7,690 nucleotides of DNA from Caulobacteraceae bacterium. GTDB taxonomy: Bacteria > Pseudomonadota > Alphaproteobacteria > Caulobacterales > Caulobacteraceae. Below are positions 1 through 5,968 of the stretch, piece after piece. Every line of letters starts with the position of its first letter. Position 1 is the first letter of the stretch. Location: positions 1 to 7,690 of the forward strand of contig CANJYY010000112.1 in the NCBI GenBank assembly GCA_947479185.1, written 5' to 3'. The notes below the pieces were generated by a model, which saw only the letters and a program-made list of their open reading frames with translations, did not search any database and was not told where the DNA came from. A program made the translations under genes and the position numbers.

Positions 1-606
1 CGCGGCTACAGCCTGACCCAGGCCAACATCATGCTGCTGCTGTTCATCCTCGCGGCGGTGTTCTGCGCGCCGCTGTGGGCGCTGGCGGCCTATCGCTGGG
101 GCAAGCACCGCACCCTGATGGCGGCGGCCGCGGCCTATTCCATCGCCCAGGGCCTGATCTTCTTCATCCCCGGCCAGAGCTTCGCGTTGATGGCCACGGC
201 CATGTTCCTCGCCGGCGGCATCCTGGCGGCGCTCGGCTTCCTTGTCCGGGCCATGATCGCCGACGTCGGCGACGAGGTGCGGCTGGATACGGGCAAGGAC
301 CGCGTGGGCCTGCTCTACGCGATGGTGTCGAGCACGGCCAAGGTCGGCACGGCCTCCGCGGTGCTGGTCACCTTCGGCATCCTCGGGGCCATCGGCTTCA
401 ACCCCGCGCCCGGCGCCGTGAACACCGACAGCGCCATGCTCGGCCTGACCCTGACCTTCGCCATCGCGCCGGTCCTGCTCGTCATGCTCGGGGCCTTCGC
501 CGTGCGCGGCTACGGCCTCAGCCGCGAGCGGCACGCGGTGATCCGCGCGGAGCTGGAAATCATCGACGCGGACGTGGTCGCCTCGGCGCCGACGCCGGCG
601 GTCTAG
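1..606 (+). CDS. GPH/MFS_2-family cation:solute symporter, 3' end only
   Basis: The reading frame is open from base 1 to a TAG at 604-606, giving 201 C-terminal residues; the true start lies upstream, so the ATG at 31 is internal. The product is an inner-membrane secondary transporter. About five hydrophobic spans are visible, near residues 10-31, 38-57, 61-82, 117-133 and 146-168, followed by a polar cytoplasmic tail rich in Glu and Arg. The charged loop at about residues 88-103 (DVGDEVRLDTGKDRVG) followed by LLY matches the 'D..DE...TG.RREG..Y' signature of the glycoside-pentoside-hexuronide:cation symporter branch of MFS, which is the reason for the family call. The substrate cannot be read from this half of the protein. 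The stop codon overlaps that of the convergent mrp gene, and I see no terminator between them. The family is fairly sure; the specificity is unknown. Confidence 0.8.
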   Translation, partial: RGYSLTQANIMLLLFILAAVFCAPLWALAAYRWGKHRTLMAAAAAYSIAQGLIFFIPGQSFALMATAMFLAGGILAALGFLVRAMIADVGDEVRLDTGKDRVGLLYAMVSSTAKVGTASAVLVTFGILGAIGFNPAPGAVNTDSAMLGLTLTFAIAPVLLVMLGAFAVRGYGLSRERHAVIRAELEIIDADVVASAPTPAV

Positions 607-1700
607 AGCAGCGCCTTCGCCGCCGCCCTGAACGCTTCGGTCGCGGCGCTGTGGCCGGCTCCGGCCGTCAGAGGCGCGCCGTCGTCGCCGGCCTGGCGCA
701 GGGCGATCTCGATCGGAATCTCGGCCAGCAGGGGCACGCCCAGCGTCTCGGCCTCGGCCCGCGCCCCGCCTGTCCCGAAGATCGGGATCGGCGCGCCGGT
801 CGTGGGGTCGGGGAAAAAGGCCATGTTCTCGATCACGCCGAGGATCTTCGCCCCGGTCTTCTGGAACATGCCCACGGCCCGGCGGGCGTCGATCAGGGCG
901 ATCTCCTGCGGCGTGGAGACGATGACCACGCCATCGACGGCGAAGTTCTCGACCAGGGTCAGGTGGATGTCGCCGGTGCCCGGCGGCATGTCGATGACCA
1001 GGATGTCCAGCGGCGCCTCGGGCGTGGCCCAGCGCACGTCATTGACCATCTGGCGCACCGCCGACGAGGCCATCGGCCCGCGCCAGATCATCGGCGAGCC
1101 CTCGTCGACGAGGAAGCCGATCGACATCACGGTGACGCCGTGCGCCTGCAGCGGCTGCAGCTTGCCGTCGATGAACAGCGGCTCGCCGTCGACGCCCATC
1201 ATCCGCGGGGCCGAGGGGCCGTAGACGTCGGCGTCGAGCAGCCCGACTTTCAGGCCGAGGCCGGCGAAGGCGCAGGCCAGGTTCACGGCGACGGTCGACT
1301 TGCCCACCCCGCCCTTGCCGCTGGCCACGGCGATCACCCGTTTGACGTTCTCGGGCCGCTTGACCTCCTTGCGGGGCTTCAGCTCGGCCTTGGGGTCGCC
1401 GGCGACGCGGGCGCCCTTGCGCTGGCGGGTGACGCCCGCGGGGGCCGAGGCGGTCAGCACCACCTGGGCCTTTTCGACGCCCGGCAGCGCGGCCAGCGCC
1501 TTTTCGGCGGCCTCGCGAATGTAGCCGTAGCGTTCGGCGTCCTCCGCCGGCACCTCCAGCATGAAGCCGGCGCGACCGTCGCGCAGGACCAGCCCCTGCA
1601 CCAGGCCAGCGGCGGCCAGACCCTTGCCGGAGCGGGGGTCGATGATCTTGTCCAGGGCGCGAAGCGCGGTGTCTCGATCAGCGGAAGTATGAAAGGTCAT
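603..1700 (-). CDS. mrp: Mrp/ApbC-family P-loop ATPase, iron-sulfur carrier type but lacking CxxC
   Basis: A 365-residue cytoplasmic protein. Residues ~10-85 form the N-terminal MIP18/DUF59 domain. From ~120 on there is a MinD/Mrp-type NTPase with a deviant Walker A, GKGGVGKST (128-136), the LLDADVYGPSAP segment (154-164) and DMPPGTGD (237-244). Family members such as bacterial ApbC and eukaryotic Nbp35/Cfd1 bind and deliver [4Fe-4S] clusters through a CxxC pair that bridges the dimer. Here the corresponding stretch after GVIENMAFF reads PDPTTG with no cysteine, and Cys143 is the only cysteine in the protein, so a cluster-carrier role is uncertain. The frame is open upstream to 2021, but the ATG at 1698-1700 is chosen because homology begins there and anything longer would run antisense into hflK. 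It is divergent from hflK by 98 bp. Its stop shares the palindrome CTAG (603-606) with the transporter stop. Confidence 0.93.
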   Translation of the reverse strand: MTFHTSADRDTALRALDKIIDPRSGKGLAAAGLVQGLVLRDGRAGFMLEVPAEDAERYGYIREAAEKALAALPGVEKAQVVLTASAPAGVTRQRKGARVAGDPKAELKPRKEVKRPENVKRVIAVASGKGGVGKSTVAVNLACAFAGLGLKVGLLDADVYGPSAPRMMGVDGEPLFIDGKLQPLQAHGVTVMSIGFLVDEGSPMIWRGPMASSAVRQMVNDVRWATPEAPLDILVIDMPPGTGDIHLTLVENFAVDGVVIVSTPQEIALIDARRAVGMFQKTGAKILGVIENMAFFPDPTTGAPIPIFGTGGARAEAETLGVPLLAEIPIEIALRQAGDDGAPLTAGAGHSAATEAFRAAAKALL

Positions 1701-1798
1701 GGGGACAGCTTGCCTTGGCGGTCGCGGCGTCTCATATCCGCTTGACCGCGCCGGCTTGCAAGCCCGCCTAACCACGACGGAAAAGCGACGCACGACAT
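1701..1798. promoter_or_regulatory. Divergent mrp/hflK intergenic region with a 12-bp palindrome
   Basis: These 98 bases must hold the start signals of both mrp (leftward) and hflK (rightward). A perfect palindrome, GGCTTGCAAGCC, lies at 1753-1764. For hflK, TTGACC at 1742-1747 is a plausible -35, with CCTAAC at 1767-1772 as a weak -10; the spacer would be a long 19 bp with the palindrome near its middle. For mrp, TTGCAA inside the palindrome, read on the minus strand, could be a -35 with TATGAG (1731-1736, minus strand) as -10. Both -10 matches are poor. The region and the palindrome are seen directly; the promoter assignments are guesses. A weak purine stretch GGAAAAG (1779-1785) precedes the hflK ATG. 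Confidence 0.4.
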
Positions 1799-2914
1799 AT
1801 GCCCTGGAACGACAACGGCAATCCCGGCCCATGGGGCGCTCCCCCTCCTTCCGGCGGAAAGGGTCCCTCCGGGGACGAACCGAAACGCCCCGCAGGCCCC
1901 GGCCCGCGCCGGCCGTCCGGACAACCTGACCTGGACCAGTTCCAGCAGCGGCTGAAGGATGCCCTGCGCGACCTGCTGGGGGGATCCGGCGGCGGCGGCG
2001 CGGGCGGCGACCTGAACCCACGTCGAGTGGCCCCGCTGTTCGCGGGCGGCCTGGCGGCCCTCTATCTGCTGTCGGGCATCATCGTGGTCGGCGCCAAGGA
2101 AGAGGCGGTCGTCACCACCTTCGGCGCCTGGACACGCAGCTACGTACCTGGCATCGGCTATCACCTGCCGCTGTTCGAGTCGGTCGCGAAGGTCGACATC
2201 ACCACGCTGCGGAAGACCGAGATCGGCGGCGACACCGGGTCAGGCGACACCCTGATGCTGACGGGCGACGAGAACATCGTCGACCTGAGCTTCTCGGTGA
2301 CCTGGCGGGTGTCCAACCCCGGCTGGTACCTGTTCAACATCGACAAGCAGGAAGACACCGTGAAGGCCGTGGCTGAAAGCGCGATGCGCGAGGTCATCGG
2401 CCGCAGCGCGCTAGACCCGATCATCAGCCGCGGCCGCGGCCAGATCCAGATCGAGGTCGCCGAGCTGATGCAGCGGATCCTGGACAGCTACAACGCCGGC
2501 ATCATCATCGACGGCGTGCAGTACGACGCCGGGCCGCCCAAGGAGGTGGTCGACGCGTTCCGGGACGTGAACAACGCCAGCCAGAACGCCGAGTCCCGCG
2601 CCAACCAGGCGCGCGGCACGGCCGCCGAAGTCGTCCAGCAGGCCAAGGGTTACCAGTCCCAGGTCGTCCGCGAGGCCGCCGGTGACGCGGCCCGCTTCAA
2701 CCAGGTCTATGAGCAGTACAGACTGGCGCCGGGCGTGACCCGCGATCGCCTTTACATCGAGACGATGGAGCGGGTGCTGAGCCGGACCAACAAGGTGATC
2801 ATCGACAGCAAGGGCGCCAGCGCCCCGATCATCCTGCCGCCCGAAGTCTTCCGCCCCCGCGCCCTGCCCTCGCCGACACTCGCGCCGGCGCCCGTTCAGG
2901 GAGCCGCCCAGTGA
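1799..2914 (+). CDS. hflK: HflK, SPFH/band-7 subunit of the FtsH-associated HflKC complex
   Basis: A 371-residue inner-membrane protein which, with HflC, forms a large assembly around the FtsH AAA protease and modulates its access to membrane substrates. The N-terminus MPWNDNGNPGPWG is the family hallmark and fixes the ATG start. Residues 1-75 are a Gly/Pro-rich cytoplasmic segment. One membrane span is at about 78-98. The SPFH domain follows, with VVTTFG (104-109), PGIGYHLP (117-124) and MLTGDENIVDLSFSVTWR (153-170). A helical, Ala/Gln-rich coiled-coil region covers ~255-310, then YIETMERVLS (319-328) and a Pro-rich tail. It is a little shorter than E. coli HflK (about 420 residues). The stop TGA (2912-2914) overlaps the hflC GTG start, so the two are almost certainly cotranscribed and coupled. 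Confidence 0.97.
   Translation: MPWNDNGNPGPWGAPPPSGGKGPSGDEPKRPAGPGPRRPSGQPDLDQFQQRLKDALRDLLGGSGGGGAGGDLNPRRVAPLFAGGLAALYLLSGIIVVGAKEEAVVTTFGAWTRSYVPGIGYHLPLFESVAKVDITTLRKTEIGGDTGSGDTLMLTGDENIVDLSFSVTWRVSNPGWYLFNIDKQEDTVKAVAESAMREVIGRSALDPIISRGRGQIQIEVAELMQRILDSYNAGIIIDGVQYDAGPPKEVVDAFRDVNNASQNAESRANQARGTAAEVVQQAKGYQSQVVREAAGDAARFNQVYEQYRLAPGVTRDRLYIETMERVLSRTNKVIIDSKGASAPIILPPEVFRPRALPSPTLAPAPVQGAAQ
2898..2903 (+). promoter_or_regulatory. Ribosome binding site supporting the hflC GTG start
   Basis: AGGGAG lies seven bases before the GTG at 2911, inside the last codons of hflK. This supports the GTG over the ATG at 2926, which would remove five residues and has no comparable site. Confidence 0.65.
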
Positions 2915-3765
2915 ACAACCCCCGCATGACCCTCTACGGCATTGTCGCCGCCGTTGTTCTCATCGTGCTGAGCCAGTCGCTCTACGTCGTCGGCCAGACG
3001 CAGCAGGCCGTTATCATCCGGGTCGGCGAGGTCGTGCGAACGGTCAACGCCTCGCCCGACGACGGCCCGGGCCTGAAGCTCAAGATCCCGCTGCTCGAAA
3101 CCCGGATTCTGTTCCTGAAGATCAACCAGCCGCTCGAGCTGAACCGTCGTGAGATCATCACCGGCAATCAGGAACGTCTGATGGTCGATGCCTTCGTCCG
3201 CTACCGGATCGACGATCCGGTGCGCTTCTACATTGGCCTGGGCGACCAGCGGACGGCGGCGGACCGTCTGAATCTCGTCGTCAACGCCTCGCTCCGGCAG
3301 GTGCTCGGCGGCGCCAGCTCCGAGGACATCATCTCGCTGCGGCGGGCCGCCCTGACCCGCCAGATGCGCGAGGACCTCTCCACGAGGGCCAACGCATCGC
3401 GGCTGGGCATCAAGGTGATCGACGTGCGCATCCGTAGCGCCGACTTGCCGGAGGCCAACCAGGACGCCGTCTTCGACCGCATGAAGACCGCCCGGAAGCA
3501 GGAGGCCGCGCGCATCCGCGCCGAGGGCGAACAGAAGCGACTCGAGATCATCGCCACGGCCACCCAGGAAGCCGAGACCATCCGCGGTCAGGCCGACGCA
3601 GAACGCTCGCAGCTCTTCGCCAACAGTTTCGGCAAGGATCCGAGCTTCGCCGCCTTCTATCGCTCGATGCAGGCGTACGAAGTGTCGATGTCCCGGGACA
3701 CCACCCTGGTCCTCAGCCCCGACAGCGCCTTCTTCCGCTATTTCAGCAAGGGCGGCGGGGGCTGA
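2911..3765 (+). CDS. hflC: HflC, SPFH/band-7 partner of HflK
   Basis: A 284-residue membrane protein, the second subunit of the HflKC modulator of FtsH. One N-terminal membrane anchor is at about residues 8-28. It is followed by the SPFH domain, with QQAVIIRVGE (31-40), GPGLKLKIP (52-60), the long helix-forming segment DVRIRSADLPEANQDAVFDR (171-190) and a charged coiled coil, then the family's C-terminal signature FYRSMQAYEVSM (249-260) and LVLSPDSAFFRYF (266-278). The length is close to that of other alphaproteobacterial HflC proteins. The start is GTG, overlapping the hflK stop as GTGA (2911-2914), with AGGGAG seven bases upstream. In many alphaproteobacteria a DegP-type serine protease gene follows hflC; here a terminator follows instead, so the transcription unit appears to end. 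Confidence 0.97.
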   Translation: MNNPRMTLYGIVAAVVLIVLSQSLYVVGQTQQAVIIRVGEVVRTVNASPDDGPGLKLKIPLLETRILFLKINQPLELNRREIITGNQERLMVDAFVRYRIDDPVRFYIGLGDQRTAADRLNLVVNASLRQVLGGASSEDIISLRRAALTRQMREDLSTRANASRLGIKVIDVRIRSADLPEANQDAVFDRMKTARKQEAARIRAEGEQKRLEIIATATQEAETIRGQADAERSQLFANSFGKDPSFAAFYRSMQAYEVSMSRDTTLVLSPDSAFFRYFSKGGGG

Positions 3766-3767
3766 AC

Positions 3768-3893
3768 CCGTCATGGCCCGGCTGGTCCGGGCCACCCAGG
3801 AACACGCTGAATCAGGAAGGGCGCGGCTGTGGTCGCGCCCTTTTCTGTTGGCAGGTCATGCTTGGGTGGCCCGGACGAGCCGGGCCATGACGG
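3768..3893. repeat. REPIN-like pair of inverted palindromic repeats around the hflC terminator
   Basis: Arm 3768-3798 and arm 3863-3893 are reverse complements over 31 bases with one mismatch (3784 against 3877). Each arm is itself a hairpin: TGGCCCGG and CCGGGCCA around a five-base loop (3774-3794 in the left arm, 3867-3887 in the right). The loops differ slightly, CTGGT versus ACGAG. The 64 bases between the arms contain the terminator at 3817-3843. Two palindromic units in inverse orientation are the layout of REP doublets (REPINs). I see no target-site duplication and no RAYT transposase in the window. Placement between two convergent genes is typical of such elements. Confidence 0.8.
3817..3846 (+). 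terminator. Rho-independent terminator of hflKC
   Basis: GGGCGCG (3819-3825) pairs with CGCGCCC (3834-3840) around an eight-base loop. Two flanking A-T pairs (3817-3818 with 3841-3842) extend the stem, and TTTTCT follows at 3841-3846. It starts about 50 bases past the hflC stop. On the minus strand the stem is followed only by TTCCTG, so it should act mainly rightward, on hflC transcripts. Confidence 0.8.
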
Positions 3894-3909
3894 CCATGGA
3901 TCGTCGGCG

Positions 3910-4800
3910 TCAGCCGGCGAACTCTTCCCGCCGGTAGCCCTGGAAATACAGCAGGGCCGTCAGGTCGGCGTGGTCGACGCGGGCGTCGGCCTGGGCCGCG
4001 ACGATCGGCTTGGCGCGGTAGGCGACGCCGAGGCCCGCGGCCTCGATCATCGCCAGATCGTTGGCCCCGTCGCCGATGGCCAGGGCCGCGGCCGGCGTGA
4101 CGCCGAGCGCCGCGACCTCTTCCTGCAAGGCGGTCAGCTTGGCCTCGCGGCCGAGGATCGGCTCGCCAACCCGACCGGCCAGCGCGCCGCTCGCCTCGAT
4201 CAGGGTGTTGGCGCGGTTGTCGTGAAAGCCGGCGGCCGTCGCCACCCGGCCGGTGAAGAAGGTGAAGCCGCCGGACACCAGCACGCAGCGCGCGCCTTGC
4301 GCGGCCATGGTCCGCACCAGCGTCTCGGCGCCGGGATTGAGCCGCACCCGGTCATCGTAGCAGGCCTGCAGCGCGTCGAGCCCCAGACCCTTGAGCATGG
4401 CCACCCGCTCGCGCAGGGCGCCCTCGAAGGCCAGCTCGCCGGCCATGGCCCGCTCGGTGATGGCCGACACCTGCGCCTTGACCCCGGCGAAGTCGGCCAG
4501 CTCATCGAGGCATTCGACGTTGATGATCGTCGAGTCCATGTCGGCGATCAGCAGCCGCTTGCGGCGGCCCTCCACCGGCTGGACGCAGACATCGACGCGG
4601 CGGCCGGCCAGCGCGCCCTCGGCCCGCTCGCGGATCAACGCCGGGAAGGCGCTCTCGACCGGCAGGTCGGCGGCGTTGGGGCCGAGCAGGTCCGGCTCGC
4701 CGACGGCGGCGCCGGTTCCGGCGACGGCGATCTCCACCGCTTCCATGGCGGCGACGAGATCATGGGGATCGGCGGCGACGAGGGTGACGACGAGCTGCAT
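3910..4800 (-). CDS. serB: Phosphoserine phosphatase
   Basis: A 296-residue cytoplasmic HAD-superfamily enzyme that hydrolyses O-phospho-L-serine to serine, the last step of the phosphorylated serine pathway. All HAD motifs are present: motif I DMDST (87-91, with Asp87 the expected nucleophile and Asp89 the acid/base), motif II SGG (176-178), the motif III lysine in GREAKL (Lys221) and motif IV GDGAND (243-248). The flanks, NVECLDELADFAG (94-106) and GFTFFTGRVA (178-187), are typical of SerB. Residues 1-80 form the poorly conserved N-terminal part, in the position of the ACT-like domain of other SerB proteins. The ATG at 4798-4800 gives a normal family length, but the upstream ribosome site is weak (a purine-poor AGGCGG). 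The gene is convergent with hflC and divergent from miaA, with repeat elements on both sides. Confidence 0.96.
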   Translation of the reverse strand: MQLVVTLVAADPHDLVAAMEAVEIAVAGTGAAVGEPDLLGPNAADLPVESAFPALIRERAEGALAGRRVDVCVQPVEGRRKRLLIADMDSTIINVECLDELADFAGVKAQVSAITERAMAGELAFEGALRERVAMLKGLGLDALQACYDDRVRLNPGAETLVRTMAAQGARCVLVSGGFTFFTGRVATAAGFHDNRANTLIEASGALAGRVGEPILGREAKLTALQEEVAALGVTPAAALAIGDGANDLAMIEAAGLGVAYRAKPIVAAQADARVDHADLTALLYFQGYRREEFAG

Positions 4801-4842
4801 GGGCGCCGCCTAGCCTGCTTTCGCGGGAATGGGAACCTTGGT

Positions 4843-4883
4843 TGCGTGGTTCGACACGCGCCTTCGGCGCTGCTCACCATGAC
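4843..4883 (-). repeat. Hairpin repeat, copy A (inverted)
   Basis: Read on the minus strand this copy has the same plan as copies B and C: a conserved left flank starting GTCAT, a variable inner stem, and a conserved right flank CGTGTCGAA. The inner stem on the plus strand is GCGCC (4858-4862) with GGCGC (4866-4870) around loop TTC. Where B and C have TCCT and AGGA in the flanks, this copy has TGGT and ACCA, so the outer pairing is preserved by a double change. It starts 42 bases upstream of the serB start. Confidence 0.8.
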
Positions 4884-4898
4884 CAGGACGGGATATCC

Positions 4899-4939
4899 GT
4901 CATCCTGGGCAGGCCCGAAGGGCCGTGTCGAAGGACGCG
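4899..4939 (+). repeat. Hairpin repeat, copy B
   Basis: Left flank GTCATCCTGGGCA, inner stem GGCCC (4912-4916) and GGGCC (4920-4924) with loop GAA, right flank CGTGTCGAAGGACGC. The right flank is identical to that of copy C, 80 bases further on. It lies head to head with copy A across 15 bases, so A and B together form an inverted doublet. It contains the GTG at 4925 that opens a spurious upstream extension of miaA. Confidence 0.8.
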
Positions 4940-4976
4940 CCCAACACCCGCTGCTCATCCCGACCAATCAGGGTAA

Positions 4977-5019
4977 GTCATCCTGAGCAGCACCCGCGGG
5001 GTGCGTGTCGAAGGACGCA
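4977..5019 (+). repeat. Hairpin repeat, copy C, abutting miaA
   Basis: Left flank GTCATCCTGAGCA, inner stem GCACCC (4990-4995) and GGGTGC (4999-5004) with loop GCG, right flank CGTGTCGAAGGACGC. The stem sequence is quite different from A and B but still pairs fully. TCCT (4981-4984) can pair with AGGA (5012-5015) as an outer stem. The element ends five bases before the proposed miaA TTG. Confidence 0.82.
5011..5015 (+). promoter_or_regulatory. Probable miaA Shine-Dalgarno, lying inside repeat copy C
   Basis: AAGGA ends eight bases before the TTG at 5024, a normal spacing, and there is no other good site for this frame. The same bases are the right outer arm of repeat copy C and are complementary to TCCT at 4981-4984, so repeat folding could hide the site. 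Confidence 0.5.
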
Positions 5020-5023
5020 TGGT

Positions 5024-5968
5024 TTGCCCGCGCGAAAGACTTCCATCCTGCTGATCGCCGGGCCGACCGCGAGCGGCAAGTCCGCCCTGGCCCTGCGCGC
5101 GGCGCGGGCGCTGGACGGCGAGATCGTCAACGCCGACGCCCTGCAGCTTTATGCCGACCTGACCGTCCTCTCGGCCCGGCCGACGGTCGAGGAGCAGGCC
5201 GGGGTCCCGCACCACCTGTTCGGCGTGGCCGACGGCGCCGACGGCTGGTCGGTCGGCCGCTGGCTGCGCGCCGCCTCCCCGGTCCTGGCCGACATCCTCG
5301 CCCGCGGCCGAACGCCCGTCGTGGTCGGCGGCACCGGCCTCTACTTCAAGGCCCTGACCGAGGGCCTGGCGGACGTCCCGCCGACGCCCGCCGCCGTGCG
5401 CCAGAGCGTCACCGGCCTGTACGACTCCCTCGGCGAGGCCCGCTTCCGCGACCTGCTGGCCGGGCCCGACCCTGACGCGGCCCGCCGTATCGAGGCCGGC
5501 GACCGCATGCGCCTGCAACGCGCCATGGAAGTGCTCGAAGCCACCGGCCGGCCGCTCAGCGCCTGGCAGGCTGACACCGCCCCTGCCCTTGAGCCGGACG
5601 CCTGGCGCGCCGTGGCCATCGTGCCGGACCGCGCCGAGCTCTACGCCCGCTGCGACGCCCGTTTCGACGCCATGCTGGCGGCCGGGGCGCTGGACGAGGT
5701 GAGAACCCTGCTGGCCCGCGGCCTCGATCCCCAACTGCCGGTGATGAAGGCCGTCGGCGTGCGCGAACTGGCCGCCCATCTGGCCGGCGAGACCACGCTC
5801 GACCAGGCCGCCGAGCTCGCCCGCCAGGAAACCCGCCGCTACGCCAAGCGCCAGCTGACCTGGCTGCGCAACCAGACGCCGGACTGGCCGAAGATCACCG
5901 AAACAGCCCCCGACGCCGCCTGGGGGCAATTCCTTGCGCTTGACCCCGCCTTGACGCCCGCGCCGTAG
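5024..5968 (+). CDS. miaA: tRNA dimethylallyltransferase (tRNA A37 prenylation)
   Basis: With a TTG start the protein has 314 residues, normal for the family. MiaA transfers a dimethylallyl group from DMAPP to N6 of A37 in tRNAs reading codons that begin with U, the first step towards ms2i6A. Visible motifs are the P-loop GPTASGKS (13-20), NADALQLY (36-43; the usual DSxQ appears as DALQ, with Asp38 kept), PHHLFGV (62-68), [13 protein letters not shown] (99-111), [20 protein letters not shown] (160-179), [11 protein letters not shown] (239-249) and [14 protein letters not shown] (271-284). The frame stays open upstream to a GTG at 4925, but that extension would translate repeat copies B and C and lacks family similarity. 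No in-frame ATG or GTG lies between the repeat and the P-loop, so TTG 5024 with AAGGA at 5011-5015 is the best start. No convincing promoter is visible upstream. The function is very sure; the start is moderately sure. Confidence 0.94.
   Translation: MPARKTSILLIAGPTASGKSALALRAARALDGEIVNADALQLYADLTVLSARPTVEEQAGVPHHLFGVADGADGWSVGRWLRAASPVLADILARGRTPVVVGGTGLYFKALTEGLADVPPTPAAVRQSVTGLYDSLGEARFRDLLAGPDPDAARRIEAGDRMRLQRAMEVLEATGRPLSAWQADTAPALEPDAWRAVAIVPDRAELYARCDARFDAMLAAGALDEVRTLLARGLDPQLPVMKAVGVRELAAHLAGETTLDQAAELARQETRRYAKRQLTWLRNQTPDWPKITETAPDAAWGQFLALDPALTPAP

Noticed and set aside
75..1745. A 556-codon plus-strand open frame across the transporter and mrp genes
   Set aside because: It is rich in Arg, Gly and His in a composition typical of an out-of-frame reading of GC-rich genes, and it lies over two well-supported genes. 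It has no recognisable domain.
1701..2021. A 107-residue N-terminal extension of Mrp
   Set aside because: The frame is open to 2021 but runs antisense over the hflK start. The extension is Arg-rich with no family similarity, while homology begins at the ATG at 1698-1700.
3689..3700. A 12-base palindrome, TGTCCCGGGACA, inside hflC
   Set aside because: It falls in conserved coding sequence near the C-terminus of HflC, where codon choice explains it. There is no neighbouring promoter for it to act on.
2896..3795. A 299-codon minus-strand frame opposite hflC
   Set aside because: It is a mirror of a strongly conserved coding gene, and it would read through the left repeat arm and the hflC/hflK junction. 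No domain is visible.
3829..4986. A 385-codon plus-strand frame opposite serB
   Set aside because: It covers the end of the terminator, the right repeat arm, all of serB in antisense and repeat copies A and B. Its composition is that of an antisense shadow.
4925..5023. An upstream GTG start for miaA adding 33 residues
   Set aside because: The added residues would be translated from repeat copies B and C. The same GTG-TCG-AAG-GAC motif recurs in copy C in a different frame, so it comes from the repeat, not the gene.
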